Source: Marisa cornuarietis (lineage: Eukaryota; Mollusca; Gastropoda; Architaenioglossa; Ampullariidae). Taken from it: a stretch of DNA of 64,000 bases. The notes beneath the pieces are model-generated. The model was not told where the DNA came from and made no database searches. It saw nothing but the letters and a program-made list of their open reading frames with translations. The translations under genes were made by a program, and so were the position numbers. This document shows, piece after piece, positions 47,865 to 50,562 of the stretch (position 1 is the stretch's first letter; each line of letters opens with the position of its first letter). The stretch covers positions 206,001-270,000 of the forward strand of contig SMMW01000643.1 in assembly GCA_004794655.1 (NCBI GenBank). Direction: 5' to 3'.

Positions 47865-50562
47865 GGGGTGAGACTAGTATTTAAGCGATATGTATATGTG
47901 TCCTTTATGAATACATGTAGTAGTGTGTGTGTAGGGGGTGAGTAGTATTTAAGTGGTATGTATATGTGTCCTTTATGAGTACCTGTACTAGTGCGTGTAG
48001 TGGCGTCTGCGTGCGTGTGTGTGTAGGGGGTGAGACTAGTATTTAAGTGGTATGTATATGTGTCCTTTATGAGTACCTGTAGTAGTGCGTGTAGTGGCGT
48101 CTACGTGCGTGTGTGTGTGTGTGTAGGGGGTGAGACTAGTATTTAAGTGGTATGTATATGTGTCCTTTATGAGTACCTGTACTAGTGCGTGTGTGTGTGT
48201 GTAGGGGGTGAGACTAGTATTTAAGTGGTATGTATACCTGTACTAGTGCGTGTAATCAGCCAGGTTGTGAACGATGCAGGACGAAGACGTGTAAGACCTG
48301 TGAACAGTCTCATACCGACAGGGGTTTGTTCACATACTGTGTTTGACATGACTAAGGCTCGTCTGCACCTTGTCTACTGTGGCATGTCAAACTGTCTGTT
48401 CACAGACTGTCAAGAGATGCTGGACGTTTGTTTACACTCTTGTTGACTTGTCTAACGCCTGTCTACACAATGTCGGTAACGAGTCCCCTGTGACATATAA
48501 AAGCAGCATTTTTAATGTTAGCAAAGATCTCTGTTGACGTAGACAAATATTGTGCGTTATGTCTCTCCACCCCCCCCCTAACCCCCCCACCTATCCTGGA
48601 CCAGTTCAAGCTCTGTGGCACTGTCGTCTGACTGCGATTGTTGAGGTATATCGGCGTATGGTTGGCAGGAAAAGTAATGTCTGACCTGGTAGCTGTACCG
48701 AGAAGTCCTGTTAGACCGCAGTTACAGGGTTTGGCGGGTGTTGGCTTACCACTCGAGGTCGGCGTTCACATCTGCTGACACTGGAGCCGCTGGACGTCAG
48801 TGTTGAAAGTGCGTGCCATGCGCTTGATCCGTAACGGACGTTGTTAGGAATACGTAGTATGCACCCGTTACAAAACACCCGATGACCTCTAGCGAGCATT
48901 TTTAGGATTACGTCCTATGTACCCGTTAGTGCCTGCTGGCCACATGTAACTGCGCACCATCTGATCGTTTGTTGGTTTTTTTTGTTTTTTTGTTTGCTGT
49001 CGCGCCTCGCTGGACGCGCGTTTGACCGCTTGTGAGGTGTTTTGGGCAAGTGGGTATATACCTGGGTGACGGGTGTGACTGGCGAGTTCTTATGGTGCCC
49101 CATCTGATAGTCTTGCTGTCATGCCTTGCTGTAGACATAGGAATCACTGGCTGGCAAACATAGAGCAATGGCCTGACTACCATGCTTAGGAATCACTGGC
49201 TGGCAAACATAGAGCAATGGACTGACTACCATGCTTAGGAATCACTGGCTGGCAAACATAGACCAATGGCCTGACTACCATGCTTAGGAATCACTGGCTG
49301 GCAAACATAGAGCAATGGCCTGACTACCATGCTTAGGAATCACTGGCTGGCAAACATAGAGCAATGGCCTGACTACCATGCTTAGGAGTCACTGGCTGGC
49401 AAACATAGAGCAATGGACTGACTACCATGCTTAGGAATCACTGGCTGGCAAACATAGAGCAATGGACTGACTACCATGCTATGTTAGTTTAAGAAAGGCC
49501 TCTATCCAGCCTTCGCAGTACAACAACCAGTATGGATTTACCAACATTGGTCAACCAGCACGTGTCAAGGGAATGAAAGCATGGCTGGGCACTGTTATCC
49601 CCAATGGCCCTCAGATATGAGGCATGAAGGTGACTGCCTGTGACTTCCCTCTAGCATCTGTATCATTTGTCCACTATCTTTTCCCTGGGATGGTATGTCA
49701 ATAAGCTAGTTGCATTGTTTTAAAGAAGCAACATTTGACACTTAGTAGTAACTTTTGAAAAATGTTTCAGAACTGGTTAATTCCTCCTATCTACTGGTTA
49801 TGTCACCTACTGGCCAGACAGGGTGATCAAGGATGTGGGATGGGTGGGGGCGAGTACTCAGTCTGGAGAAAGCCCCAGGTGTGAAATCTGAGACCTGAGC
49901 TGTCCTGCCAGTCTCTGTAGTGTCATGAAGCATACTGTGATGTCTCATGAAAACTTGTCACATGGCATGCTTACAACTACTCAGGTCTGACACATTGACA
50001 GGGATTTAGCAAACACTGGCCAAAAATGTCTTTGTACACACTGTGTCTAGAATTATCACATTGCTGTTACATAGATTTTAGCACTGAGGAAGGGTATTTC
50101 ATTTGAATGATCACATTGAAGTGTAAGTGAGACCCATGACACCATTACATTTTAGTGACATAACTAGTTGATAATCAACTATTTAAATGACTGCATTCTG
50201 TAATGTTTATGCAGTGGCACAATCAACTAACAATGCATTTCTTAGAAGGTATCTCCATCTTTAAGCAAGGCATGACTGTATAAAAATCATGTATAATGCT
50301 TCATCATGGTTTTCTGTTTTGGCTGAATAAAATCCTTCCGTCTAGTCAACCAATACAACAATGTGTGCCTCAAAGTGTCTGTCATGCTGTGGTGTCTGTT
50401 GTTAACATAGCATTGGCAACAAGATGCTAACTTTTGCTCTTGTCATTGCAGTTGTATGAAAATGCCATGATCAATGCGGGTCTCATTGAAGATGCTCGTC
50501 TGGGCATGGAGCGGCTGCACCAACTCTTAGACCGAGCGTTGGAGAGCGTAGCCAACAAGTAA
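1278..50562 (+). CDS. TRAP1: TRAP1, mitochondrial HSP90-family chaperone (5' end missing), 16 coding exons
   Basis: TRAP1 is the HSP90 paralogue of the mitochondrial matrix, a homodimeric ATP-dependent chaperone. Joining the exons 1278-1360, 4565-4714, 7602-7673, 8386-8552, 9424-9533, 11114-11187, 11615-11777, 14117-14230, 14802-14871, 19192-19339, 19673-19800, 21984-22174, 22371-22456, 23675-23820, 25885-25957 and 50452-50562 keeps one reading frame to a TAA stop, about 628 residues. The GHKL ATPase signatures appear in order: [15 protein letters not shown] and GQFGVGFYS. The middle domain shows [12 protein letters not shown] and the C-terminal domain shows [10 protein letters not shown]. 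The order and spacing match animal TRAP1, which has about 700 residues including presequence; cytosolic HSP90 would carry a charged linker and a C-terminal MEEVD, both absent here. The exon(s) encoding the mitochondrial presequence lie upstream of base 1. All junctions are GT/AG. The last intron is 24.5 kb. Confidence 0.96.
1371..2866 (+). repeat. 101-bp tandem repeat containing copies of the preceding exon end and its splice donor
   Basis: The last 30 or so bases of the exon ending at 1360, with the GT donor and following intron, recur in the intron. One degraded copy is near 1371-1400. Clear copies of the exon-like 26-mer are at 1474-1499, 1575-1600, 1676-1701, 2570-2595, 2671-2696 and 2774-2799. 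Spacing is 101 bp once the inserted element at 1740-2526 and its duplicated target are removed, and 103 bp for the last pair. The copies at 1474, 1575, 1676 and 2570 keep GTAAG directly after the exon-like segment. The last two read GAGCTGAG and have lost the GT. Confidence 0.88.
1740..2526 (-). mobile_element. Insertion with 6-bp target duplication, probable truncated non-LTR element or SINE
   Basis: The 787-bp segment interrupts one unit of the 101-bp repeat. The target hexamer TAATAA is present at 1734-1739 and 2527-2532, and removing the insert plus one hexamer restores a normal unit. Its left end is AT-rich and then reads TTTTTATAGCGCCATATCCC.., with GCGCC and GGCGC able to pair. This resembles the antisense 3' tails of LINE copies elsewhere in the window, hence the strand call. 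No coding capacity is recognised inside. Confidence 0.6.
3007..3447 (+). mobile_element. Possible solo LTR
   Basis: This roughly 440-bp segment splits a degenerate repeat rich in GTCTGTGATACATGTAGAAC. CATGT is found on both sides (3004-3008 and 3452-3456). Inside, a TATA box (TATAAAA, 3224-3230) is followed by AATAAA at 3362-3367, the layout of an LTR promoter and polyadenylation region. The ends TG...CA are compatible with an LTR, but the boundaries are uncertain and no internal retroelement sequence flanks it. Confidence 0.35.
3460..3645 (+). repeat. Degenerate tandem repeat with CTGTAGTCTGTGAT core
   Basis: Phrases such as CTGTAGTCTGTGATACATGT and CTGTAGGCTGTGATGGATGT recur every 35-45 bases. 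Outlying copies at 2950-3006 lie on the other side of the possible solo LTR. The array is old and has no fixed period. Confidence 0.5.
3795..3991. mobile_element. Short piggyBac-like MITE (copy 1)
   Basis: The 197-bp element starts CCCTCTTAGCACGA right after TTAA (3791-3794). It ends with the inverted match GTACTGAGAGGG before CTAA (3992-3995). A TTAA target and CCCT-starting inverted ends fit the piggyBac superfamily. The first 130 bp or so and the last 40 bp match the longer copy at 20411-21931. It has no transposase. Confidence 0.55.
4073..4395 (+). repeat. Short tandem repeat cassette flanked by direct repeats
   Basis: Between about 4134 and 4320, variants of ATAGGGTAGATGATCAGCCA recur every 30-40 bases, six or seven times. 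On either side are diverged copies of a block that reads AAAATGAACTTCATTT at about 4085 and AAAATGTACTTCATTT at about 4333. No coding potential. Confidence 0.6.
4565..4714 (+). CDS. TRAP1: TRAP1 coding exon: ATPase motif I
   Basis: The exon begins [17 protein letters not shown] and ends KKTFTIQ before GTAAGT. It holds the Asn of the N-box ([10 protein letters not shown]), which coordinates Mg-ATP in GHKL ATPases. It spans 50 whole codons, phase 0 at both ends. The acceptor is TTACTAG at 4558-4564. Confidence 0.96.
5893..5990 (-). mobile_element. CR1-like LINE 3' tail, antisense
   Basis: An AAT microsatellite is followed by TTTTTATAGCACATATTCAC and ACTCATAGAGAGTATG. This is the reverse complement of the 3' end of the CR1-like copies at 9553-10205 and 24557-25560, so it is a severely 5'-truncated insertion in the opposite orientation. 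Confidence 0.6.
6467..6930 (+). repeat. Five-copy minisatellite, ~80-100 bp unit
   Basis: The phrase GACACTGTTCATGTAAG recurs at about 6517, 6596, 6691, 6789 and 6890, each time followed by ATTGTGC..CACCAAAGACAGG or a variant. Units differ by internal deletions of the ACCCTCTNGTTGGACT block. Confidence 0.8.
7602..7673 (+). CDS. TRAP1: TRAP1 coding exon: DTGIG motif
   Basis: The exon encodes [16 protein letters not shown].. and ends SGSK before GTTAGT. DTGIG is the G1 box that contacts adenine in the HSP90 ATPase. It spans 24 whole codons, phase 0 on both sides. A 25-base near copy of its middle lies at 7689-7713 in the intron. Confidence 0.96.
7674..8385. other. TRAP1 intron
   Basis: Non-coding. 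It has a 25-base near copy of the upstream exon at 7689-7713, CA/GCAC-rich simple sequence at about 8078-8262, and a T-run just before the acceptor at 8385. Confidence 0.75.
8386..8552 (+). CDS. TRAP1: TRAP1 coding exon: glycine-rich ATP lid
   Basis: The exon encodes [10 protein letters not shown].. and then [20 protein letters not shown], the G2 box (GxxGxG) of the ATP lid. It ends with Asp and two bases of a Gly codon before GTAAGC. Splice phase matches the next exon. Confidence 0.96.
8553..9423. other. TRAP1 intron
   Basis: Nothing recognised beyond a T-run at about 8870-8880. The short open frame on the opposite strand at 9092-9487 overlaps the next TRAP1 exon and has no conserved features. 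Confidence 0.7.
9424..9533 (+). CDS. TRAP1: TRAP1 coding exon
   Basis: The exon encodes [20 protein letters not shown].. through DFAKEDVIS, the end of the N-terminal ATPase domain (RGTKI is the strand conserved across HSP90s). It is phase 2 in and phase 1 out, with donor GTAAGC. Confidence 0.95.
9553..10205 (+). mobile_element. 5'-truncated CR1-like LINE, reverse transcriptase tail
   Basis: An open frame through about 9914 encodes a non-LTR retrotransposon C-terminus: [61 protein letters not shown] and [11 protein letters not shown]. This segment follows the polymerase domain in CR1/L2-type ORF2. The 3' UTR ends with GAGTGTGAATATGTGCTATA and an ATT microsatellite near 10205. Homology to the second copy (24557-25560) starts about 20 bp after the TRAP1 splice donor. 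Confidence 0.9.
10206..10580 (+). repeat. Three-copy tandem repeat, ~130 bp unit
   Basis: Three diverged units share CTGTCTAACCCATCCAATGA-like starts, GCAGATCAAGTGA and TAATAGTGNGAGT(G/T)AATGTATTT, followed by ATACATGATA. Successive starts are near 10206, 10340 and 10475. Confidence 0.8.
10581..11113. other. TRAP1 intron
   Basis: Non-coding, with nothing recognised apart from loose local repetition of GAAGA(C/T)TTG and GAGCACTGT phrases between 10740 and 10880. Confidence 0.6.
11114..11187 (+). CDS. TRAP1: TRAP1 coding exon: start of middle domain
   Basis: The exon encodes [20 protein letters not shown] and ends VNILQ before GTAAGT. KYSNFV..P.YLNG is the conserved entry to the HSP90 middle domain. 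Its first two bases complete the Gly codon from the previous exon, and it leaves at phase 0. Its final 33 bases and donor are copied in tandem downstream. Confidence 0.95.
11155..11382 (+). repeat. 43-bp tandem repeat made of exon end plus splice donor
   Basis: The first unit is the end of the TRAP1 exon with its donor (TACCTTAATGGTCATC ... ATCCTACAG|GTAAGTTATC). Four further copies follow directly in the intron at about 43-bp spacing, each with CCTAC(A)AG or CCTACATG followed by GTAAG or GTGAA. In the coding sense only the first is joined to an upstream exon. Confidence 0.9.
11615..11777 (+). CDS. TRAP1: TRAP1 coding exon: middle domain
   Basis: The exon encodes [20 protein letters not shown] .. 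[20 protein letters not shown]. The LFYVP strand and YKTDAPL are typical of the TRAP1 and bacterial HtpG middle domain. It begins at phase 0 and ends after one base of a codon; the donor is GTGAGT at 11778. Confidence 0.95.
11778..12167. other. TRAP1 intron before LTR element
   Basis: Non-coding. The phrase AACAACTCCTCCCTGCC occurs twice (about 11819 and 11881) and a GT microsatellite lies at about 12032-12049. Confidence 0.6.
12168..13395 (-). repeat. Probable 3' LTR of the Ty3/gypsy-type remnant
   Basis: The segment starts directly after the polypurine tract with TGT and ends with ACA on the - strand, 1,228 bp. The second boundary (12168) rests only on the TG/CA rule, because no 5' LTR is present to compare. 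Within it, 12290-12550 repeats phrases such as GCAAGTCTTCA and CTAAACTGCATAC at 60-70-base intervals. Confidence 0.5.
13462..13862 (-). pseudogene. RNase H domain of Ty3/gypsy-type Pol (fragment)
   Basis: The frame shows [15 protein letters not shown], then [24 protein letters not shown] and [10 protein letters not shown]. These are the DAS, E, TDH and D blocks of retrotransposon RNase H. RNase H degrades the RNA strand during reverse transcription. The stop codon is about 50 bases before the polypurine tract. Reverse transcriptase sequence upstream is in another frame, so the copy is dead. Confidence 0.85.
13936..14116. other. TRAP1 intron, 3' end
   Basis: Non-coding. It leads to the acceptor TTCCAG at 14111-14116. 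Confidence 0.7.
14117..14230 (+). CDS. TRAP1: TRAP1 coding exon: middle domain
   Basis: The exon encodes [20 protein letters not shown] .. [17 protein letters not shown] and LPKWLRFIRGVVDS are HSP90-family hallmarks. It is phase 1 in and phase 1 out (Gly split with the next exon). Confidence 0.96.
14231..14801. other. TRAP1 intron
   Basis: Non-coding. A two-copy local repeat at about 14560-14660 shares TATGTATCT.A.CATACTGATAA. Confidence 0.6.
14802..14871 (+). CDS. TRAP1: TRAP1 coding exon: [11 protein letters not shown] motif
   Basis: The exon encodes [20 protein letters not shown] and ends LI plus two bases of an Arg codon. DLPLNxSRExLQ carries the conserved middle-domain Arg that reaches the ATP gamma-phosphate in HSP90 proteins. 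Confidence 0.97.
15690..15920. repeat. Dispersed repeat, unclassified
   Basis: The block GGTCTTAAGGCCAAACTTGA, followed by a stretch ending GCTGGGGTCAGAGAAAGGAA, has a diverged counterpart at 61785-61890 (GGTCTTCAG...CTTGAAAG...GTTCCACAGA...GAGAAAGA). I take these as two old copies of one interspersed family, of unknown class. Confidence 0.4.
16275..16500 (+). mobile_element. tRNA-derived SINE (family 1)
   Basis: The head looks like a tRNA gene: the A-box-like TAGCTGAGTGGTTAGAGCGC (about 16292-16311) and the B-box GGTTCAATGCC (16336-16346) are about 35 bp apart. A body follows with GACTGGGAAAGGTAAGGCAG and CTGGCCCCGAGAAAAGTGAG, and the copy ends in a C-rich tract. A real tRNA is unlikely because the acceptor stem does not close and the conserved body continues. 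Confidence 0.75.
17225..17990 (-). mobile_element. LINE fragment, C-terminal reverse transcriptase region (antisense to TRAP1)
   Basis: The - strand contains frames resembling GKSEIY, LGSH and [16 protein letters not shown], interrupted by stops and shifts. The stretch is clearly related to the better-preserved copy at 23905-24556; for example both have ..CAGCTTACGTCACTT. It corresponds to the region after the polymerase domain of an endonuclease/reverse-transcriptase LINE. Confidence 0.7.
18073..18526 (+). repeat. 150-bp direct duplication split by an inserted LINE-like fragment
   Basis: Bases 18073-18222 and 18377-18526 are about 93-95% alike by eye (both contain GTCAGACAGAGGGATTTAGC and end GAGCTCAGGTAAATGGTATG). 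Between them sits about 150 bp starting with (TCAA)n and CCTCTTCGTGCTAGTTGCAC, then AGAGCCCGCCACTGATG, which looks like an antisense LINE 3' end. Confidence 0.75.
18922..19122 (+). repeat. Two-copy tandem repeat, ~100 bp
   Basis: Each copy contains TTGTGTATTG.TGGTAG.CAATTTT, TTAGTGTGTGCT, ACATTTGAAGACCT and GTCATGCCTGC. It lies just upstream of the next TRAP1 exon. Confidence 0.75.
19192..19339 (+). CDS. TRAP1: TRAP1 coding exon
   Basis: The exon encodes [20 protein letters not shown] .. [15 protein letters not shown] and ends DQNQR before GTATGC. YGLFxREGI is an HSP90 middle-domain signature. One base completes the Arg codon from the previous exon; it leaves at phase 0. Confidence 0.96.
19340..19672. 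other. TRAP1 intron
   Basis: Short intron with nothing recognised apart from an ATT-rich patch at about 19597-19610. Confidence 0.7.
19673..19800 (+). CDS. TRAP1: TRAP1 coding exon
   Basis: The exon encodes [20 protein letters not shown] .. [18 protein letters not shown] plus two bases of the next codon. The LLRFESS and YASRMKxGxxxIYF blocks are typical of TRAP1/HtpG. Acceptor AGTAG ends at 19672; the donor is GTCAGA. Confidence 0.96.
19801..20410. other. TRAP1 intron left of MITE
   Basis: Non-coding and AT-rich, with nothing recognised. Confidence 0.6.
20411..21931. mobile_element. Long non-autonomous piggyBac-like element (copy 2)
   Basis: The left end, CCCTCTTAGTACGACG, follows TGAA (20407-20410). 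The right end, TGCTAAGAGGA, is the inverse of the left and is followed by TTAA (21932-21935). The first 130 bp and last 40 bp match the 197-bp copy at 3795-3991. The internal 1.3 kb has no frame resembling a piggyBac transposase, so it is either an internally replaced derivative or a degenerate copy. Confidence 0.55.
21984..22174 (+). CDS. TRAP1: TRAP1 coding exon
   Basis: The exon encodes [20 protein letters not shown] .. [16 protein letters not shown] and ends TIDTS plus one base. SPYYEA and [13 protein letters not shown] form part of the HSP90 middle-to-C-terminal junction. The acceptor CAG ends at 21983. Confidence 0.95.
22175..22370. other. TRAP1 intron
   Basis: Short intron, donor GTGACA and acceptor TTGTAG. 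No features. Confidence 0.75.
22371..22456 (+). CDS. TRAP1: TRAP1 coding exon
   Basis: The exon encodes [20 protein letters not shown] and ends NRVNNIK before GTTAGT. It is the linker into the C-terminal dimerisation domain. It is phase 1 in (Asp split) and phase 0 out. Confidence 0.95.
22795..22955 (+). repeat. Three-copy tandem repeat, ~70 bp
   Basis: Three units share AACTAAGGCTTGACAAAACA (third: CTCTACAAAACA) followed by ATGAGTCA and a CATAC..GTAG segment. Confidence 0.8.
22960..23290 (+). pseudogene. LINE reverse transcriptase fragment (I/Jockey-like)
   Basis: Read in broken + frames, the stretch gives [24 protein letters not shown], and then TGYRKN. These match the N..SYRPISLL..GK..ER...N and GFRK blocks of non-LTR reverse transcriptases. 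A stop and frameshifts interrupt it. Confidence 0.6.
23675..23820 (+). CDS. TRAP1: TRAP1 coding exon: C-terminal domain
   Basis: The exon encodes [20 protein letters not shown] .. RHFLR .. [10 protein letters not shown] plus two bases of an Arg codon. HPxxx[11 protein letters not shown] and LQPTLEINP are TRAP1-specific compared with cytosolic HSP90. The acceptor TTCAG ends at 23674; the donor is GTCAGT. Confidence 0.97.
23905..24556 (-). mobile_element. LINE fragment, reverse transcriptase C-terminal region
   Basis: The - strand frame at 24530-24246 encodes [39 protein letters not shown] and [11 protein letters not shown]. This is the stretch just after the catalytic domain of endonuclease/RT LINEs common in molluscs. 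The distal part (24200-23905) resembles the GHVTRHD...GGRRRGRQ tail with frameshifts. It ends in a TCAG microsatellite at about 23912-23936. A relative lies at 17225-17990. Confidence 0.85.
24557..25560 (+). mobile_element. 5'-truncated CR1-like LINE (second copy)
   Basis: The + strand frames encode [40 protein letters not shown] and the same [38 protein letters not shown] tail as 9553-10205. [12 protein letters not shown] is characteristic of the CR1/L2 group. A short deletion relative to the first copy removes about 24 bases near 24998. The 3' UTR ends ATGCCCTATATAAATTTTGC plus AT-rich sequence. It abuts the opposite-strand LINE fragment. Confidence 0.88.
25561..25884. other. TRAP1 intron
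   Basis: Non-coding. It leads into a T-rich acceptor TTTGTTTACAG ending at 25884. Confidence 0.7.
25885..25957 (+). CDS. TRAP1: TRAP1 coding exon (penultimate)
   Basis: The exon encodes [20 protein letters not shown] and ends LAQQ before GTGAGA. This is the four-helix dimerisation region. One base completes the codon from the previous exon; phase 0 out. Its 3' end and donor are copied twice in the following intron. Confidence 0.95.
25943..26065 (+). repeat. ~40-bp tandem repeat of exon end plus splice donor
   Basis: The native unit is ATGCTGGCACAACAG|GTGAGAATCTACTGTTA. It recurs as ATGGTACAACAG|GTAAGAATCTGCTG (donor at about 25998) and CTGGCACAGCAG|GTGAGAATCTGCTG (donor at about 26037). Both extra copies keep a strong-looking GT donor. 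Confidence 0.9.
26534..27161 (+). pseudogene. Retrotransposon Gag (frameshifted)
   Basis: The frame starts [20 protein letters not shown]. It shifts at a G-run near 26717-26729, after FLACGAGG, into the frame reading [38 protein letters not shown] and the later [18 protein letters not shown] are typical of the Gag of gypsy elements that share this layout. It ends at a stop at 27159-27161, before the protease frame. Confidence 0.8.
27189..27692 (+). pseudogene. Retrotransposon zinc knuckles and aspartic protease
   Basis: There are two CCHC knuckles: [14 protein letters not shown] and [14 protein letters not shown], both CX2CX4HX4C. An aspartic protease follows with [13 protein letters not shown] as its active-site DTG and GLEEPLLGR near the end. 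The protease matures Gag-Pol. The frame ends at 27692; Pol sequence related to [19 protein letters not shown] and [19 protein letters not shown] follows downstream in a shifted frame. Confidence 0.88.
27975..28130 (-). pseudogene. Integrase core fragment, inverted relative to gag-protease
   Basis: The - strand frame encodes [18 protein letters not shown] and [19 protein letters not shown], the first strand and first catalytic Asp region (DYYSKF) of a retroviral-type integrase core. It lies immediately next to + strand reverse transcriptase from the same kind of element, so a head-to-head junction lies near 27975. Confidence 0.8.
28131..28890. other. Intronic sequence with a small duplication
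   Basis: Mostly unclassified. A two-copy repeat at about 28500-28690 shares TTCATGTTTTG.(C/T)ACCTCCCTATCACCTCAAA, with copies about 105 bp apart. Confidence 0.5.
28890..29990 (+). mobile_element. I/Jockey-like LINE fragment: ORF1 end and endonuclease start
   Basis: Bases 28909-29393 give a Pro/Ser/His-rich frame typical of the gap around ORF1, such as [20 protein letters not shown]. From about 29665, frames read [24 protein letters not shown] and [20 protein letters not shown], then [14 protein letters not shown]. QWNCxG and LQE are the first two blocks of the apurinic-like endonuclease of I/Jockey LINE ORF2. Stops are present and the element breaks off near 29990. Confidence 0.75.
30164..30466 (+). 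repeat. 78-bp tandem repeat, four copies, possibly from a LINE RNase H segment
   Basis: Units read GGTGATCATGGTAGAGGTAA then CACAGCGCTGTGTGGTCACT and GGAAATGAAATAGCAGACC. The length is a multiple of three and the frame encodes [18 protein letters not shown] per unit. GHxGNExAD is the conserved C-terminal motif of RNase H domains in I-type LINEs, so the repeat may have amplified from such a fragment. Confidence 0.8.
30465..30545. repeat. AT-rich palindromic tract
   Basis: TATA/CTATA-rich sequence with ATACTATATACTATAGTACT, able to fold on itself. It directly follows the 78-bp array. Confidence 0.5.
30546..32340. other. Intronic sequence, nothing recognised
   Basis: No conserved frames. A 185-codon open frame starting at 31928 has low-complexity composition and runs into the LINE tail at 32341, so I do not call it a gene. 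Confidence 0.6.
32341..32560 (-). mobile_element. CR1-like LINE 3' tail, antisense
   Basis: ATAATAATAAATGCAAAATT and then GAGCACATACTCACACTCAT are the reverse complement of the tail seen at 10140-10205 and 25480-25560. The rest of the LINE is absent. Confidence 0.7.
32561..32949. other. Intronic sequence before the large array
   Basis: Contains simple GT/G-run sequence (about 32584-32607), a C-run near 32760 and a CA microsatellite at about 32877-32892. Nothing coding. Confidence 0.6.
32950..38192 (+). repeat. 41/49-bp minisatellite array, about 5.2 kb
   Basis: The unit is GTGTGATGTGTATATGTG followed by TTACTGGTAGTATCAAGCAG and TCT, 41 bp. A longer 49-bp form has an extra TGTATGTG. Roughly 115 units are present with few substitutions (AAGCAG/ACACAG/TTAAGC variants). 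41-mers and 49-mers alternate irregularly. Similar blocks recur at a distance, e.g. 34512-34742 and 36725-36955 translate identically on the reverse strand (offset 2,213). Reverse-strand frames such as [16 protein letters not shown] are artefacts of the repeat. Confidence 0.97.
38193..38359. other. Spacer after the 41/49-bp array
   Basis: About 170 bp of non-repetitive sequence. Confidence 0.6.
38360..38786 (+). repeat. Pair of ~96-bp direct repeats flanking ~235 bp
   Basis: Copies at 38360-38455 and 38691-38786 share AGTAGCGGCCAGGG.CCAGCG, GTGTTGATGACCA, CGACTACCGGCTGTGG and TACCAAGTGTATCAG. The intervening segment is GC-richer than its surroundings and encodes nothing recognised. The right copy leads straight into the next minisatellite. 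Confidence 0.8.
38787..39232 (+). repeat. 26-bp minisatellite
   Basis: The unit GTCTGTAGTGTTTGTGTCTG + (T/C)(T/A)(T/-)G(T/C)GC alternates between ...TTGTGC and ...TCATGC forms, giving a 52-bp dimer pattern. The left end has older variants (GTCTGTAGAAGTTGTG). About 17 units. Reverse-strand frames rich in TDTNTTDA are by-products. Confidence 0.95.
39290..39832 (+). repeat. 25-bp minisatellite
   Basis: The unit CTGTTCCTGTGACATGG + TGTGTTGG (25 bp) has shorter 20-22-bp variants (e.g. CTGTTCCTATGACACGTGTT). Blocks of several units are themselves repeated (39390-39500 versus 39510-39620). About 22-24 units. Confidence 0.95.
39833..40251. other. Spacer between arrays
   Basis: Non-repetitive sequence with short GT runs (e.g. 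about 40062-40073). No coding features. Confidence 0.6.
40252..44468 (+). repeat. ~55-bp minisatellite array, about 4.2 kb
   Basis: The unit is CATCAGTAGGCTATAACCA + (CG/TG/CA)TCATGTT(C/A)(C/T)AGTT, then one of two middles: TGTTACATT(G/A)ACTTGTACAC or ATATTAAGACTTGTACACAC. The two subtypes are interspersed. Around 77 units. A rare variant CTACACACTCGTCAGTAGGC occurs at 40671, 41525 and 42014, marking longer duplications inside the array. Short units TAACTACGTCATTAAGACTT recur near 40957, 42310 and 42957. Confidence 0.97.
44469..45404. other. Spacer with a possible degenerate tRNA-like head
   Basis: Mostly unique. At about 44499-44570, GGGGCTCCATAGCTTAGTAG, TTGGTGAGCTC and a weak GATTTGAGGC resemble SINE A and B boxes, but the match is poor. 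A GT microsatellite lies near 44606-44621. Confidence 0.45.
45417..46046 (+). repeat. 42-bp minisatellite, 15 units, no length variation
   Basis: TTAGCGCCTGTCACCACTAC + AGTGAGGGTTGGCTG + C/T-rich hexamer + G. TTAG begins at 45417 and then every 42 bases to 46005. At 46047, exactly one period later, TTCAGC of the SINE B-box takes its place. Since 42 is a multiple of three and the unit has no stop in these frames, long frames open on both strands (163 codons on -, 179 on +). They are not genes. Confidence 0.97.
46113..47185 (+). repeat. 32/23-bp minisatellite
   Basis: The long unit CTGGCTGTCTTGGTGTGATG + TAGCTTTAGTTA (32 bp) and the short unit CTGGCTGTCTTGGTGTGGTG + TAG (23 bp, lacking CTTTAGTTA) are intermingled. 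About 35 units. TTGCCGTGATG variants at both edges are closest to the source SINE. Confidence 0.95.
47191..47825. other. Spacer between arrays
   Basis: Unique sequence. A weak three-copy motif, TAGCCACTAGTG(G/A), lies at about 47690-47752. No conserved coding features. Confidence 0.6.
47826..48250 (+). repeat. ~75-105-bp minisatellite with GT microsatellite cores
   Basis: Five units carry (GT)n then AGGGGGTGAGACTAGTATTT, AAGTGGTATGTATATGTG and TCCTTTATGAGTACCTGTA. The GT tract varies in length from unit to unit, so microsatellite and minisatellite change are superimposed. Confidence 0.9.
48251..49131. other. Spacer between arrays
   Basis: Non-repetitive. It contains a C-run near 48570-48592 and two related phrases, AGGAATACGTAGTATGCACCC and AGGATTACGTCCTATGTACCC (about 48846 and 48903). 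No gene recognised. Confidence 0.55.
49132..49482 (+). repeat. 49-bp minisatellite, seven units
   Basis: CTGGCAAACATAGAGCAATG + GCCTGACTACCATGCTTAGG + AATCACTGG repeats from 49151 (next start 49200) to about 49480, with single-base variants such as GACCAATGG or GGACTGAC. Confidence 0.95.
49483..50451. other. 3' end of last TRAP1 intron
   Basis: Unique, AT-rich sequence leading to the acceptor TTGTCATTGCAG ending at 50451. Confidence 0.75.
50452..50562 (+). CDS. TRAP1: TRAP1 terminal coding exon
   Basis: The exon encodes [36 protein letters not shown] and the TAA stop (50560-50562). The (I/L)YENAMxxAGL block is conserved in TRAP1. Starts at phase 0, matching the exon ending at 25957. There is no MEEVD tail, as expected for a mitochondrial HSP90. 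Confidence 0.97.
   Translation: MYENAMINAGLIEDARLGMERLHQLLDRALESVANK

Larger units (their letters stand above)
26066..50451. other. Last TRAP1 intron (24.5 kb, donor at 25958), repeat-filled
   Basis: The intron starting at donor 25958 is longer than all other introns of the gene in this window. It separates ..LAQQ from LYENAM.. in the C-terminal domain. About half is minisatellite DNA (32.95-49.48 kb); the left third is transposon debris. No complete foreign gene was found in it. Sub-features are listed separately. Confidence 0.9.
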
